A stretch of 64,000 bases of DNA. It comes from Mycolicibacterium sp. 018/SC-01/001. Its GTDB lineage: Bacteria; Actinomycetota; Actinomycetes; Mycobacteriales; Mycobacteriaceae. The position numbers and the translations under genes are program-made. The DNA lies in assembly GCF_007096635.1 (NCBI RefSeq), contig NZ_VKAA01000003.1, positions 62,001 to 126,000 on the forward strand, in the 5' to 3' direction. Positions 54,036 through 61,484 of this stretch are shown in pieces. The notes under the pieces were generated by a model, which saw only the letters and a list, made by a program, of their open reading frames with translations, searched no databases and was not told where the DNA came from. Positions within the stretch are counted from its first letter, which is position 1; every line of letters starts with the position of its first letter.

Positions 54036-54754
54036 GACCTCTCCCACAGCAGCTCGGCGACGTCGGGTCCGGCCAAGGCCTTGCGCTCGTACTTGGTCAC
54101 CGGCCGGTCCGTGCGGATCGGCAGTCCGGGAGCGTCGGGGCTGATGCGGCGCAGCCGCGGTTCGGCGTCGCCGACCTCGGCGATCTGTTCGGCGTATCCG
54201 GCGTGATCGGTGGCGGCGTGCAGGATGCCGCCGGGCCGGAGCCGATCGGCGATCAGCGCGACGGTGTCGGGCTGCAGCAGCCTGCGCTTGTGGTGGCGCG
54301 CTTTGGGCCAGGGGTCGGGGAAGAAGACGCGCACCGCGGTCAGCGATTCGGGGCCGAGCATGTGGGCCAGGACGTCGACGCCGTCGCCGCGGATCAGGCG
54401 AATGTTGGGAACCTGTTCGCGGTCGATGGCCGACAGCAGCTGGGCCAGCCCGCGCCGGTAGACCTCGACGGCGATCACGTCGAGGTCGGGCTCCTGCTGG
54501 GCCATTGCCAATGTCGAGGTGCCGGTCCCGCACCCGATCTCCAGGATCAGGGGGGCGTGCCTGCCGAACCAGGCGTCGGTGTCCAGGGGAGCCGGCAGTT
54601 CGTCACCGCTTCTGGCGAGCAGGCCGAGTTCGGGCCAGCGCTCGTCCCAGAGGGCCTGTTGGCGGTCGGAGATCGTGGATCTGCGGGCGCGGAAGCTGGT
54701 GACCCGGCGGGGGTGGTGGGCGGCGGGCGCCTGCATCGATCCATCGTCGCTCAT
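54032..54754 (-). CDS. trmB: tRNA (guanine-46-N7)-methyltransferase
   Basis: A 240-residue TrmB. SAM motif ILEIGCGTGTSTLAMAQQEP, the acidic strand VIAVEVYRRGL and the family-specific VFFPDPWPKARHHKRRL are all present; the last is the catalytic/RNA-binding signature of TrmB. It makes m7G46 in tRNA. Position matches Rv0208c. ATG 54754 is preceded by an inverted repeat GGAGT-C-ACTCC (54758-54768) of unknown meaning. It is the first gene of a run toward mmpL3. Confidence 0.93.
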   Translation of the reverse strand: MSDDGSMQAPAAHHPRRVTSFRARRSTISDRQQALWDERWPELGLLARSGDELPAPLDTDAWFGRHAPLILEIGCGTGTSTLAMAQQEPDLDVIAVEVYRRGLAQLLSAIDREQVPNIRLIRGDGVDVLAHMLGPESLTAVRVFFPDPWPKARHHKRRLLQPDTVALIADRLRPGGILHAATDHAGYAEQIAEVGDAEPRLRRISPDAPGLPIRTDRPVTKYERKALAGPDVAELLWERS

Positions 54755-54907
54755 CGCGGAGTCACTCCCTGCATCGTGTTACAGATTGATACCCAACAGT
54801 TGCCTTCGGCCGGTCGCCGGCGAAATTGGTGCGTCGAGCAGGCCGATTCGGATGCCACGATCGCCTGACGGGGCGGACCGGGTGCCCCAGGAGGGGGTGG
54901 CGGGCCC

Positions 54908-55885
54908 ATGTCGGCTGAGCTGGCTGAGGTGGTGGCCACGATGGCCGCCGAGGGGGCCGATCCCGAGGTCTCGGCGGTCGAGCGCCTGTTGCGTGCGCCT
55001 GTCAGCGTAGCCGTGCGCGGCCGCGCCGGGGTGGGCCGCGGCACCGTCGCCCGCGCGTTGGGCGTCCGGGTGGGCCCCGACCCGCCGATCCCGGGTGCGA
55101 CGGCCGACGTCGACGTGCTCGTCGTCGCCGAAGCGGCGACCGACGACGACCGCGCAACCGTCACGGACTCCACGGTGGTGGTGCTGAACAAAGCGGACCT
55201 CGGGGGCGCCGCCGCCGGTGGCCCACTGGGTGCCGCCCAGGCAGCGGCCGCCCGCATTGCCGCGCGACTGCGCGTGCCGGTGGTGCCGATGGTCGCGCTG
55301 CTGGCGGACGTGCACATCGCCGACGACGATCTCGTCGCGCTGCGGACGCTGGTCCGGACGCCGGCCGACGTGTCCTCGGTCGACACGTTCGTCACCTGTG
55401 CGCACCCGGTTCCTGCGGGTGTGCGCGGTGAGTTGATCGACAGGCTGGACCGGTTCGGGCTGGCGCACGCGATCCTGGCCGTCGCGGAGGGGGCAGGTCC
55501 GGACGAGGTGGCCGCCAGGCTGCGTGCGCTCAGCGGCGCCGACCCGGCGCGCGCGATGCTCCACCGGGCCGCCGCCGCGGTGCGGTACCGGCGCTGCGTG
55601 CGGGCGGTGCACGCGGTGCGGGTGCTGGCCGCGGATCGCGGTGACGAGCGGCTCGCCGAGCGCCTCGACGGTGACGACGTCGTGCTGGCGGTCATGACGG
55701 CGGCCGTCGATGTGGTCGAGGTGTCGGGGGCGGCGGTCGATCGCGGGGACGACATCGGCGCCCACACGCGCCGGGCGGTGCGCTTCCACCACCTGTCGCG
55801 TGGTCCCCTCGATGCGCTGCACCGTCGCTGCGCTGCCGACATCACCCGCGGCAGCCTGCGGTTGCTCGAGGCGCGCGGTGGCTGA
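54908..55885 (+). CDS. GTPase-like protein with altered P-loop, Rv0209 type
   Basis: A 325-residue protein with a GTPase-like outline. The P-loop position reads GRAGVGRGTVARAL, where the usual GKS/T lysine is arginine, and the base-recognition motif is LNKADL. The rest is helical. It overlaps its partner gene by 8 bases. AGGAGG before the ATG supports the start. Position matches Rv0209, before Rv0210 and pckA. Nucleotide hydrolysis is doubtful; it may bind without hydrolysis or act as a scaffold. Confidence 0.7.
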   Translation: MSAELAEVVATMAAEGADPEVSAVERLLRAPVSVAVRGRAGVGRGTVARALGVRVGPDPPIPGATADVDVLVVAEAATDDDRATVTDSTVVVLNKADLGGAAAGGPLGAAQAAAARIAARLRVPVVPMVALLADVHIADDDLVALRTLVRTPADVSSVDTFVTCAHPVPAGVRGELIDRLDRFGLAHAILAVAEGAGPDEVAARLRALSGADPARAMLHRAAAAVRYRRCVRAVHAVRVLAADRGDERLAERLDGDDVVLAVMTAAVDVVEVSGAAVDRGDDIGAHTRRAVRFHHLSRGPLDALHRRCAADITRGSLRLLEARGG

Positions 55886-56984
55886 GCCGAGGAGCGACGA
55901 CACGGTGCTCGTGGCCGGAGCGCCGGCGGCGGGCGTGACGGCCGTCGCCGAGCGGCTGCGTGACCGCGTGCCCGACTGCCGGGTGGTCGAGGCGGACGAG
56001 CTGTCCCTCGGCGAGACGCCGCTCCTCGTCGTGTGGGTGGTGTCGGCGACCGCGCCGCTGACCGCCGCCGAAGCGGCACGCACCGCTGCCCGCACGGCAC
56101 GCACCGATGCGGTCGTCGCCGTGGTGAACAAGATCGACGACCACCGCGCCTGGCGGCAGGTGCTGGCCGTCAACCGGACCCGATTTCCCGACGCGACGTG
56201 GGTGGCGGCGGCCGCTGCGCCTCGGCTCGGTGCGGCCAACGTCGACGACGTCGTGGCCGCGCTGGCTGCGCACCGGGCGGACCCCACGCTCGTCCGCCGC
56301 AACGCCGTGCGCGCTCGACAGGCAGAGCGGGCGCAGCGCGCACAGCAGCTCGGCGAGCTCAGGCAGCTCCGCGTCGAGGTGCTCTCCGCCGCCCGTCAGC
56401 GCTGCGTCGCGGTGCGCGCCGAACTGCTCGCCGAGGTGTCGGCGATGCATCATGCGCGCGACGTCGAACGCGCGGTCCGCGACCGGTGCCGCGAGGTCCG
56501 GGCCGACGTCGACGCCCAACTCGACGACGGGGTGGCCGCGCTCACCGCGCTGCGGGTCCCGCGGACCTCTCCCGGGGAGAGCCCGCCGATGCTGCCCCCG
56601 CCGTCGGGCCGGCGTCTGGAGTCGCAGCTGATGATCGTGCTGGGCGTGGGTTTCGGCGTCGGGGCAGCGCTCGTCGTGGCCCGGCTCGCCGCGGCGCTGA
56701 CGGCGGGGCTGGGTTGGGCGTCGGCACTGGGCGCCGGGGCGGGGGTGGCGCTGACGGTGTGGGTGGTGCGGGCACGCAGGCTGCTGGGGTATCGCACCCG
56801 CTGGGAACGGTGGACCGGCGACGCGGTCGCCGCGTTGCGGATCGAGCTGGAGGACGCGGTCACGCGCCGGTTGATCGCGGTCGAGGCCGCCCATCGGACC
56901 GGTGCGGACGACGGATTTCGTGGTTACCGATCGGTAGGTGGCCCACCTGGACCGATCGAGACGTCATCTGAATCGTTCCTGTGA
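55878..56984 (+). CDS. Membrane-bound GTPase-like protein with altered P-loop, Rv0210 type
   Basis: A 368-residue protein. Its N-terminal domain has a P-loop-like AGAPAAGVTAVAERL, with valine in place of the lysine, and NKIDDHRAW for base recognition. A long helical, arginine-rich middle (about 140-235) resembles dynamin-like stalks. Two membrane helices (about 250-300) are followed by a cytoplasmic end. GTG 55878 overlaps the upstream partner. The pair looks like a degenerate dynamin-type module; membrane remodelling is only a guess. Confidence 0.7.
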   Translation: MAEPRSDDTVLVAGAPAAGVTAVAERLRDRVPDCRVVEADELSLGETPLLVVWVVSATAPLTAAEAARTAARTARTDAVVAVVNKIDDHRAWRQVLAVNRTRFPDATWVAAAAAPRLGAANVDDVVAALAAHRADPTLVRRNAVRARQAERAQRAQQLGELRQLRVEVLSAARQRCVAVRAELLAEVSAMHHARDVERAVRDRCREVRADVDAQLDDGVAALTALRVPRTSPGESPPMLPPPSGRRLESQLMIVLGVGFGVGAALVVARLAAALTAGLGWASALGAGAGVALTVWVVRARRLLGYRTRWERWTGDAVAALRIELEDAVTRRLIAVEAAHRTGADDGFRGYRSVGGPPGPIETSSESFL

Positions 56985-57169
56985 GTGATCGGACATCATC
57001 CTGGATTTCCCCGGGTATGTCACCCGCGTTAACCTCGAAGGTCAGGAGGGTCGGCGGCCGTCTGTGAGGACCGGATTCCGGTATTCCGCTCGGCACACTT
57101 CCCTCCCGGGGTTTTCATTCGGGGTTCACCAGGCCAACGCGCAGGAACAGTGCAGGAGACGACTAGCCA

Positions 57170-58999
57170 ATGACCGCAGCGACCATTCCAGGACTGGATT
57201 CCGCACCCACGAAGCACGAGGGGTTGCTCGCCTGGGTTCGGGAGATCGCCGAGCTGACCCAACCCGATCGCGTGGCGTGGGCCGACGGCTCCGAGGAGGA
57301 GTACCAGCGGCTGTGCGATCAGCTCGTCGAGGCCGGCACGTTCCAGAAGCTGAACCAGCAGAAGAAGCCGAACTCGTACCTGGCGCTGTCGGACCCGTCG
57401 GATGTGGCGCGCGTGGAGTCGCGCACCTTCATCTGTAGCGAGCGGGAGATCGACGCGGGGCCGACCAACAACTGGATGGACCCAGGCGAGATGCGCGCCC
57501 TGATGACCGACCTGTACCGCGGCAGCATGCGCGGCCGCACGCTGTGGGTGGTGCCGTTCTGCATGGGCCCGCTCGATGCCGAGGACCCCAAGCTCGGCGT
57601 GGAGATCACCGACAGCGAATACGTGGTGGTCTCGATGCGCACGATGACCCGGATGGGTGCGGCGGCGCTGGAGAAGATGGGCGACGACGGCTTCTTCGTC
57701 AAGGCGCTGCACTCGATCGGTGCGCCGCTGGAGCCGGGTCAGGCCGACGTGCCGTGGCCCTGCAACGACACGAAGTACATCACCCACTTCCCCGAGACCC
57801 GGGAGATCTGGAGCTACGGATCGGGGTACGGCGGCAACGCGCTGCTGGGCAAGAAGTGCTACTCGCTGCGCATCGCTTCGGCGATGGCGCACGACGAGGG
57901 TTGGCTCGCCGAGCACATGTTGATCCTCAAGCTGATCTCCCCGGAGAACAAGGCGTACTACATCGCCGCGGCGTTCCCGTCGGCGTGCGGCAAGACCAAC
58001 CTCGCGATGCTGCAGCCCACGATCCCGGGCTGGCGGGCGGAGACCGTCGGTGACGACATCGCCTGGATGCGCTTCGGCAAGGACGGTCGGCTCTACGCCA
58101 CCAATCCCGAGTTCGGCTTCTTCGGCGTCGCGCCCGGCACCAACTGGGACTCGAACCCGAACGCGATGAAGACGATCGCCGCGGGCAACACCGTGTTCAC
58201 CAACGTCGCCAAGACCGACGACGGGGACGTGTGGTGGGAGGGCCTGGAGGGCGAGCCCGACCACCTGATCGACTGGAAGGGCAACGACTACATCCTGCGC
58301 GAGACGGAAACCAAAGCGGCGCATCCGAATTCGCGCTACTGCACCCCGATCTCGCAGTGCCCGACGCTGGCGCCGGAGTGGGACGACCCGCAGGGTGTGC
58401 CGATCTCGGCGATCCTGTTCGGCGGCCGCCGCAAGACCACGGTGCCGCTGATCACCGAGGCCCGCGACTGGCAGCACGGCGTGTTCATCGGCGCCACCCT
58501 GGGTTCGGAGCAGACCGCCGCCGCCGAGGGCAAGGTCGGCACCGTGCGACGCGATCCGATGGCGATGCTGCCGTTCCTCGGCTACAACGTCGGCGACTAC
58601 TTCCAGCACTGGATCAACATCGGCAAGGAAGCCGATGAGTCGAAGCTGCCGAAGGTGTTCTTCGTCAACTGGTTCCGCCGCGGCGACGACGGCCGCTTCC
58701 TGTGGCCGGGCTTCGGCGAGAACAGCCGCGTGCTGAAGTGGGCCATCGAGCGCATCGAGCACCAGGCCGACGGCAAGAGCACGCCGATCGGCATTGTGCC
58801 GACCGCGGCGGATCTCGATCTCGAGGGTCTGGACGTGTCGGCGGCCGACGTGGACGAGGCGCTGACGGTCAAGCCCGAGGAGTGGCGCAAAGAGCTGCCC
58901 CTGATCGAGGAGTGGTTCGAATTCGTCGGCGAGAAGCTGCCGACCGGCATCAAGGACGAGTTCGACACGCTGAAGACCCGCCTCGCCGAGGCCGACTGA
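57170..58999 (+). CDS. pckA: Phosphoenolpyruvate carboxykinase (GTP)
   Basis: A 609-residue GTP-dependent PEPCK. The kinase loop FPSACGKTN (residues 269-277, reactive Cys273) and GGRRKTT are diagnostic of the GTP class. It converts oxaloacetate to PEP for gluconeogenesis when lipids are the carbon source. A purine-rich GCAGGAGACG element precedes the ATG. The 185-base region before it should hold the promoter; no clear operator was found there. A stem-loop follows the stop. Confidence 0.96.
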   Translation: MTAATIPGLDSAPTKHEGLLAWVREIAELTQPDRVAWADGSEEEYQRLCDQLVEAGTFQKLNQQKKPNSYLALSDPSDVARVESRTFICSEREIDAGPTNNWMDPGEMRALMTDLYRGSMRGRTLWVVPFCMGPLDAEDPKLGVEITDSEYVVVSMRTMTRMGAAALEKMGDDGFFVKALHSIGAPLEPGQADVPWPCNDTKYITHFPETREIWSYGSGYGGNALLGKKCYSLRIASAMAHDEGWLAEHMLILKLISPENKAYYIAAAFPSACGKTNLAMLQPTIPGWRAETVGDDIAWMRFGKDGRLYATNPEFGFFGVAPGTNWDSNPNAMKTIAAGNTVFTNVAKTDDGDVWWEGLEGEPDHLIDWKGNDYILRETETKAAHPNSRYCTPISQCPTLAPEWDDPQGVPISAILFGGRRKTTVPLITEARDWQHGVFIGATLGSEQTAAAEGKVGTVRRDPMAMLPFLGYNVGDYFQHWINIGKEADESKLPKVFFVNWFRRGDDGRFLWPGFGENSRVLKWAIERIEHQADGKSTPIGIVPTAADLDLEGLDVSAADVDEALTVKPEEWRKELPLIEEWFEFVGEKLPTGIKDEFDTLKTRLAEAD

Positions 59000-59004
59000 T
59001 TCTT

Positions 59005-59068
59005 CCGCGAGCGCGCGCGTTTGTACGTTGACGCGCCGCTCGGTGTGGCATTGTGCGAGCGCTCGCGG
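59005..59068. repeat. Stem-loop with nested palindrome after pckA
   Basis: Perfect 9-base arms CCGCGAGCG (59005-59013) and CGCTCGCGG (59060-59068) flank 46 bases. A 12-base palindrome GCGAGCGCTCGC (59055-59066) overlaps the right arm, so alternative folds are possible. It starts 6 bases after the pckA stop and may act as a terminator. The middle (GCGCGCGTTTGTACG) resembles dispersed repeats seen in mycobacterial gaps, from memory only. Confidence 0.5.
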
Positions 59069-59093
59069 GCTGTGAGAGCGCGCTCCGAGCCTG

Positions 59094-59125
59094 CTTGACA
59101 CGTGTCAAGTGTGTCGTCGTATCCT
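59094..59125 (+). promoter_or_regulatory. fadD4 promoter with 16-base palindromic operator
   Basis: CTTGACACGTGTCAAG (59094-59109) is a perfect palindrome and includes TTGACA (59095-59100), a consensus -35. TATCCT (59120-59125) is a good -10, 19 bases later, and lies 6 bases before ATG 59132, so the mRNA should be leaderless. A repressor on the palindrome would block RNA polymerase directly; TetR-type regulators are usual for fad genes. Confidence 0.6.
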
Positions 59126-59131
59126 CTGGTC

Positions 59132-60652
59132 ATGCAGATCCGCGACACCGCTGTTGCCACGCCTGACAAGCCCGCGATCATCATGTATCCGTCCGGCACC
59201 GTGGTGACGTTCGGCGAGCTCGAGGCCAGGGCCAACCGGCTGGCGCACCTGTTCCGCGAGGCCGGTCTCGTCGAGGGCGACGCGGTCGCGATCGTGATGG
59301 AGAACAGCCAGCACATGCACGCGGTGATGTGGGCCGCGCGCCGCGCCGGGCTGTACTACGTCCCCATCAACACCCACCTGACCGCCGCGGAGGCGGCGTA
59401 CATCATCGACAACAGCGCGGCCAAGGCGATCGTCGGCTCCGGCAAGCTCGCCGACGTTCTCACCGGGCTGGAAGCCGAACTGCCGAACGGTCTGCCGCCC
59501 GTGCGCATCATCGCCGACGGTTCTTTGGACGGCTGGCAGAGTTACCCGGAATGTGTTGCCGCGCAGCCGGATACGCCGATCGACGACGAGATCGAGGGTG
59601 ATCTGCTGCAGTATTCGTCGGGTACCACAGGTCGGCCCAAAGGAATCAAACGAGCACTGCCGCACGTCCCGCCGTCCGAGGCGCCGGGGCTGATGGCGGC
59701 GCTCGTGCAGTTCTGGATGCACCCGGACGCCGTGTACCTCAGCCCTGCGCCGCTATATCACACCGCCCCCTCGGTGTGGTCGATGCAGACGCAGGCCGGC
59801 GGCATCACGACCGTGGTGATGGAGAAGTTCGACGCCGAGGGTGCTCTCGACGCGATCGCGAAGCACAAGGTCACGCACGGGCAGTTCGTGCCGGTGATGT
59901 TCACCCGAATGCTCAAGCTGCCCGAGGAGGTCCGCGCCCGCTATGACGTGTCGAGCCTGCAGCGCGTGATGCACGCCGCGGCGCCGTGTCCGGTCGACAT
60001 CAAGAAGCAGATGATCGACTGGTGGGGGCCCATCGTCGACGAGTACTACGCATCTTCAGAAGCACACGGGTCGACGCTGATCTTCGCCGAGGACTGGCTG
60101 ACCCATCCGGGGTCGGTCGGCAAGCCGATGGGTGGTGCGGTGCACATCCTCGACGAGGACGGCAAGGAACTGCCGCCGGGCCAGCCCGGGGAGATCTATT
60201 TCGAGGGCGGCAACGACTTCGAGTACCTCAACGATCCCGACAAGACCGAGAAGTCCCGGGATCCGCGCGGCTGGAAGACGGTGGGCGACATCGGATATCT
60301 GGACGAGGAGGGCTTCCTGTACCTCACCGACCGCCGGCACCACATGATCATCTCCGGCGGCGTGAACATCTATCCGCAGGAAGCCGAGAACCTGCTCGTC
60401 ACTCACCCGCTGGTGATGGATGCCGCAGTGTTCGGCATCCCCGACGAGGAGATGGGGCAGCGAGTCAAGGCGGTGGTGCAGACCGTCGATCCCGCCGACG
60501 CCACCGACGAATTCGCCGACGAACTGATCGCGTGGCTGCGAGATCGGCTGGCGCACTACAAGTGTCCGAGGTCGATCTCCTTCGAGGCGCAGCTGCCGCG
60601 CACCGACACCGGCAAGTTGTACAAGCAGGAACTGATCGCGAAGTACAGCTGA
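59132..60652 (+). CDS. fadD4: FadD4-type acyl-CoA/acyl-AMP ligase
   Basis: A 506-residue member of the acyl-adenylate enzymes. The AMP-binding motif is QYSSGTTGRPKGIKR (near 170), the core SEAHGSTLIFAEDW, and the hinge segment GDIGYLDEEGFLYLTDRRHH. A C-terminal lysine occurs in TGKLYKQELIAK. It activates a fatty or aromatic acid as its CoA ester. ATG 59132 is chosen over a GTG at 59102 because the -10 lies 6 bases before it. Position near pckA fits Rv0214. Its stop is adjacent to the convergent SDR stop. Confidence 0.85.
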   Translation: MQIRDTAVATPDKPAIIMYPSGTVVTFGELEARANRLAHLFREAGLVEGDAVAIVMENSQHMHAVMWAARRAGLYYVPINTHLTAAEAAYIIDNSAAKAIVGSGKLADVLTGLEAELPNGLPPVRIIADGSLDGWQSYPECVAAQPDTPIDDEIEGDLLQYSSGTTGRPKGIKRALPHVPPSEAPGLMAALVQFWMHPDAVYLSPAPLYHTAPSVWSMQTQAGGITTVVMEKFDAEGALDAIAKHKVTHGQFVPVMFTRMLKLPEEVRARYDVSSLQRVMHAAAPCPVDIKKQMIDWWGPIVDEYYASSEAHGSTLIFAEDWLTHPGSVGKPMGGAVHILDEDGKELPPGQPGEIYFEGGNDFEYLNDPDKTEKSRDPRGWKTVGDIGYLDEEGFLYLTDRRHHMIISGGVNIYPQEAENLLVTHPLVMDAAVFGIPDEEMGQRVKAVVQTVDPADATDEFADELIAWLRDRLAHYKCPRSISFEAQLPRTDTGKLYKQELIAKYS

Positions 60653-60653
60653 C

Positions 60654-61382
60654 TCAGCGCTGCCGCGCCGGGCGGATGATCAGCTCGTTGACGTCCACGT
60701 CCGCGGGTTCACCGATGGCGTAGGCGATTCCGCGTGCGATCGAATCCGGCGGGATCGCGGCGGCGCGATAGTCGGCCATGGCTGCGGCCGCGGTGGTATC
60801 GGTGATGGTGTCTGCCAGTTCGGACTCGACGACGCCAGGCGAGACCGTCGTCACCCTGATCGAGGGATCGAGCTCCAACCGCAGGCCCTCGGTGATCGCC
60901 CAGGCCGCGTACTTGGTGGCGCAGTAGACAGCGGCGGTGGGCACCACCTCGTGCGCACCGATGGATGCGACGGTGACGAAGTGGCCGGCACCCTGGCGCT
61001 GAAAGTGCGGCAGTGCGGCGGCGATGCCGTGGAGCAGGCCGCGCACGTTGACGTCGATCATGTGGTCCCACTGGTCGACGAGCAGCGCGTCGAGGCGAGA
61101 CAGCGGCATCACCCCGGCGTTGTTGACGATCACGTCGAGCCGCCCGTGCGCGGCGACCGTCGCGTCGACGAACGCCGCGGCCGCCTCGCGGTCGGTGACG
61201 TCGAGCGCGCGGACCTCGATGCTGCCGCCGGCGCTGCTGACACGCTCGGCGAGCGCCTCGAGGCGCTCGGTCCGCCGGGCCCCGGCGACGACGTGGTGGC
61301 CCTCGGCGGCAAGTCGCTGCGCCACAGCTTCGCCGATCCCACTGCTGGCCCCGGTGACGATGATGATCTTCGAATCGGTCAT
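60654..61382 (-). CDS. Short-chain dehydrogenase/reductase
   Basis: A 242-residue classical SDR. The NAD(P) site TGASSGIGEAV is at residues 10-20, then NNAGVMPLS, and the active-site Ser (VTVASIGAH) with YCATK. An Arg (GARRTERL) at the end of the second strand favours NADP. ATG 61382 is chosen rather than 61430. A 19-base inverted repeat lies 34-52 bases upstream. Substrate unknown. Confidence 0.87.
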   Translation of the reverse strand: MTDSKIIIVTGASSGIGEAVAQRLAAEGHHVVAGARRTERLEALAERVSSAGGSIEVRALDVTDREAAAAFVDATVAAHGRLDVIVNNAGVMPLSRLDALLVDQWDHMIDVNVRGLLHGIAAALPHFQRQGAGHFVTVASIGAHEVVPTAAVYCATKYAAWAITEGLRLELDPSIRVTTVSPGVVESELADTITDTTAAAAMADYRAAAIPPDSIARGIAYAIGEPADVDVNELIIRPARQR

Positions 61383-61415
61383 GACCCCAGCATCACGGCT
61401 GCAGAAGAGCGCAAC

Positions 61416-61434
61416 CAGGGTGCGGTACACCCTG
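61416..61434. promoter_or_regulatory. Candidate operator CAGGGTG-N5-CACCCTG before the SDR gene
   Basis: Perfect 7-base arms separated by 5 bases. The spacing and GC-rich arms are like operators of MerR-type activators, but no MerR gene is in the window. It precedes the SDR start by 34 bases. Confidence 0.45.
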
Positions 61435-61484
61435 TCCGAGTGCCGATGCGGTGAAGCTGCTGGCCACCATCGCCGCGACGGGCT

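Noticed and set aside
57029..59101. 690-codon open frame on the minus strand
   Set aside because: Antisense to pckA, which has all PEPCK motifs.
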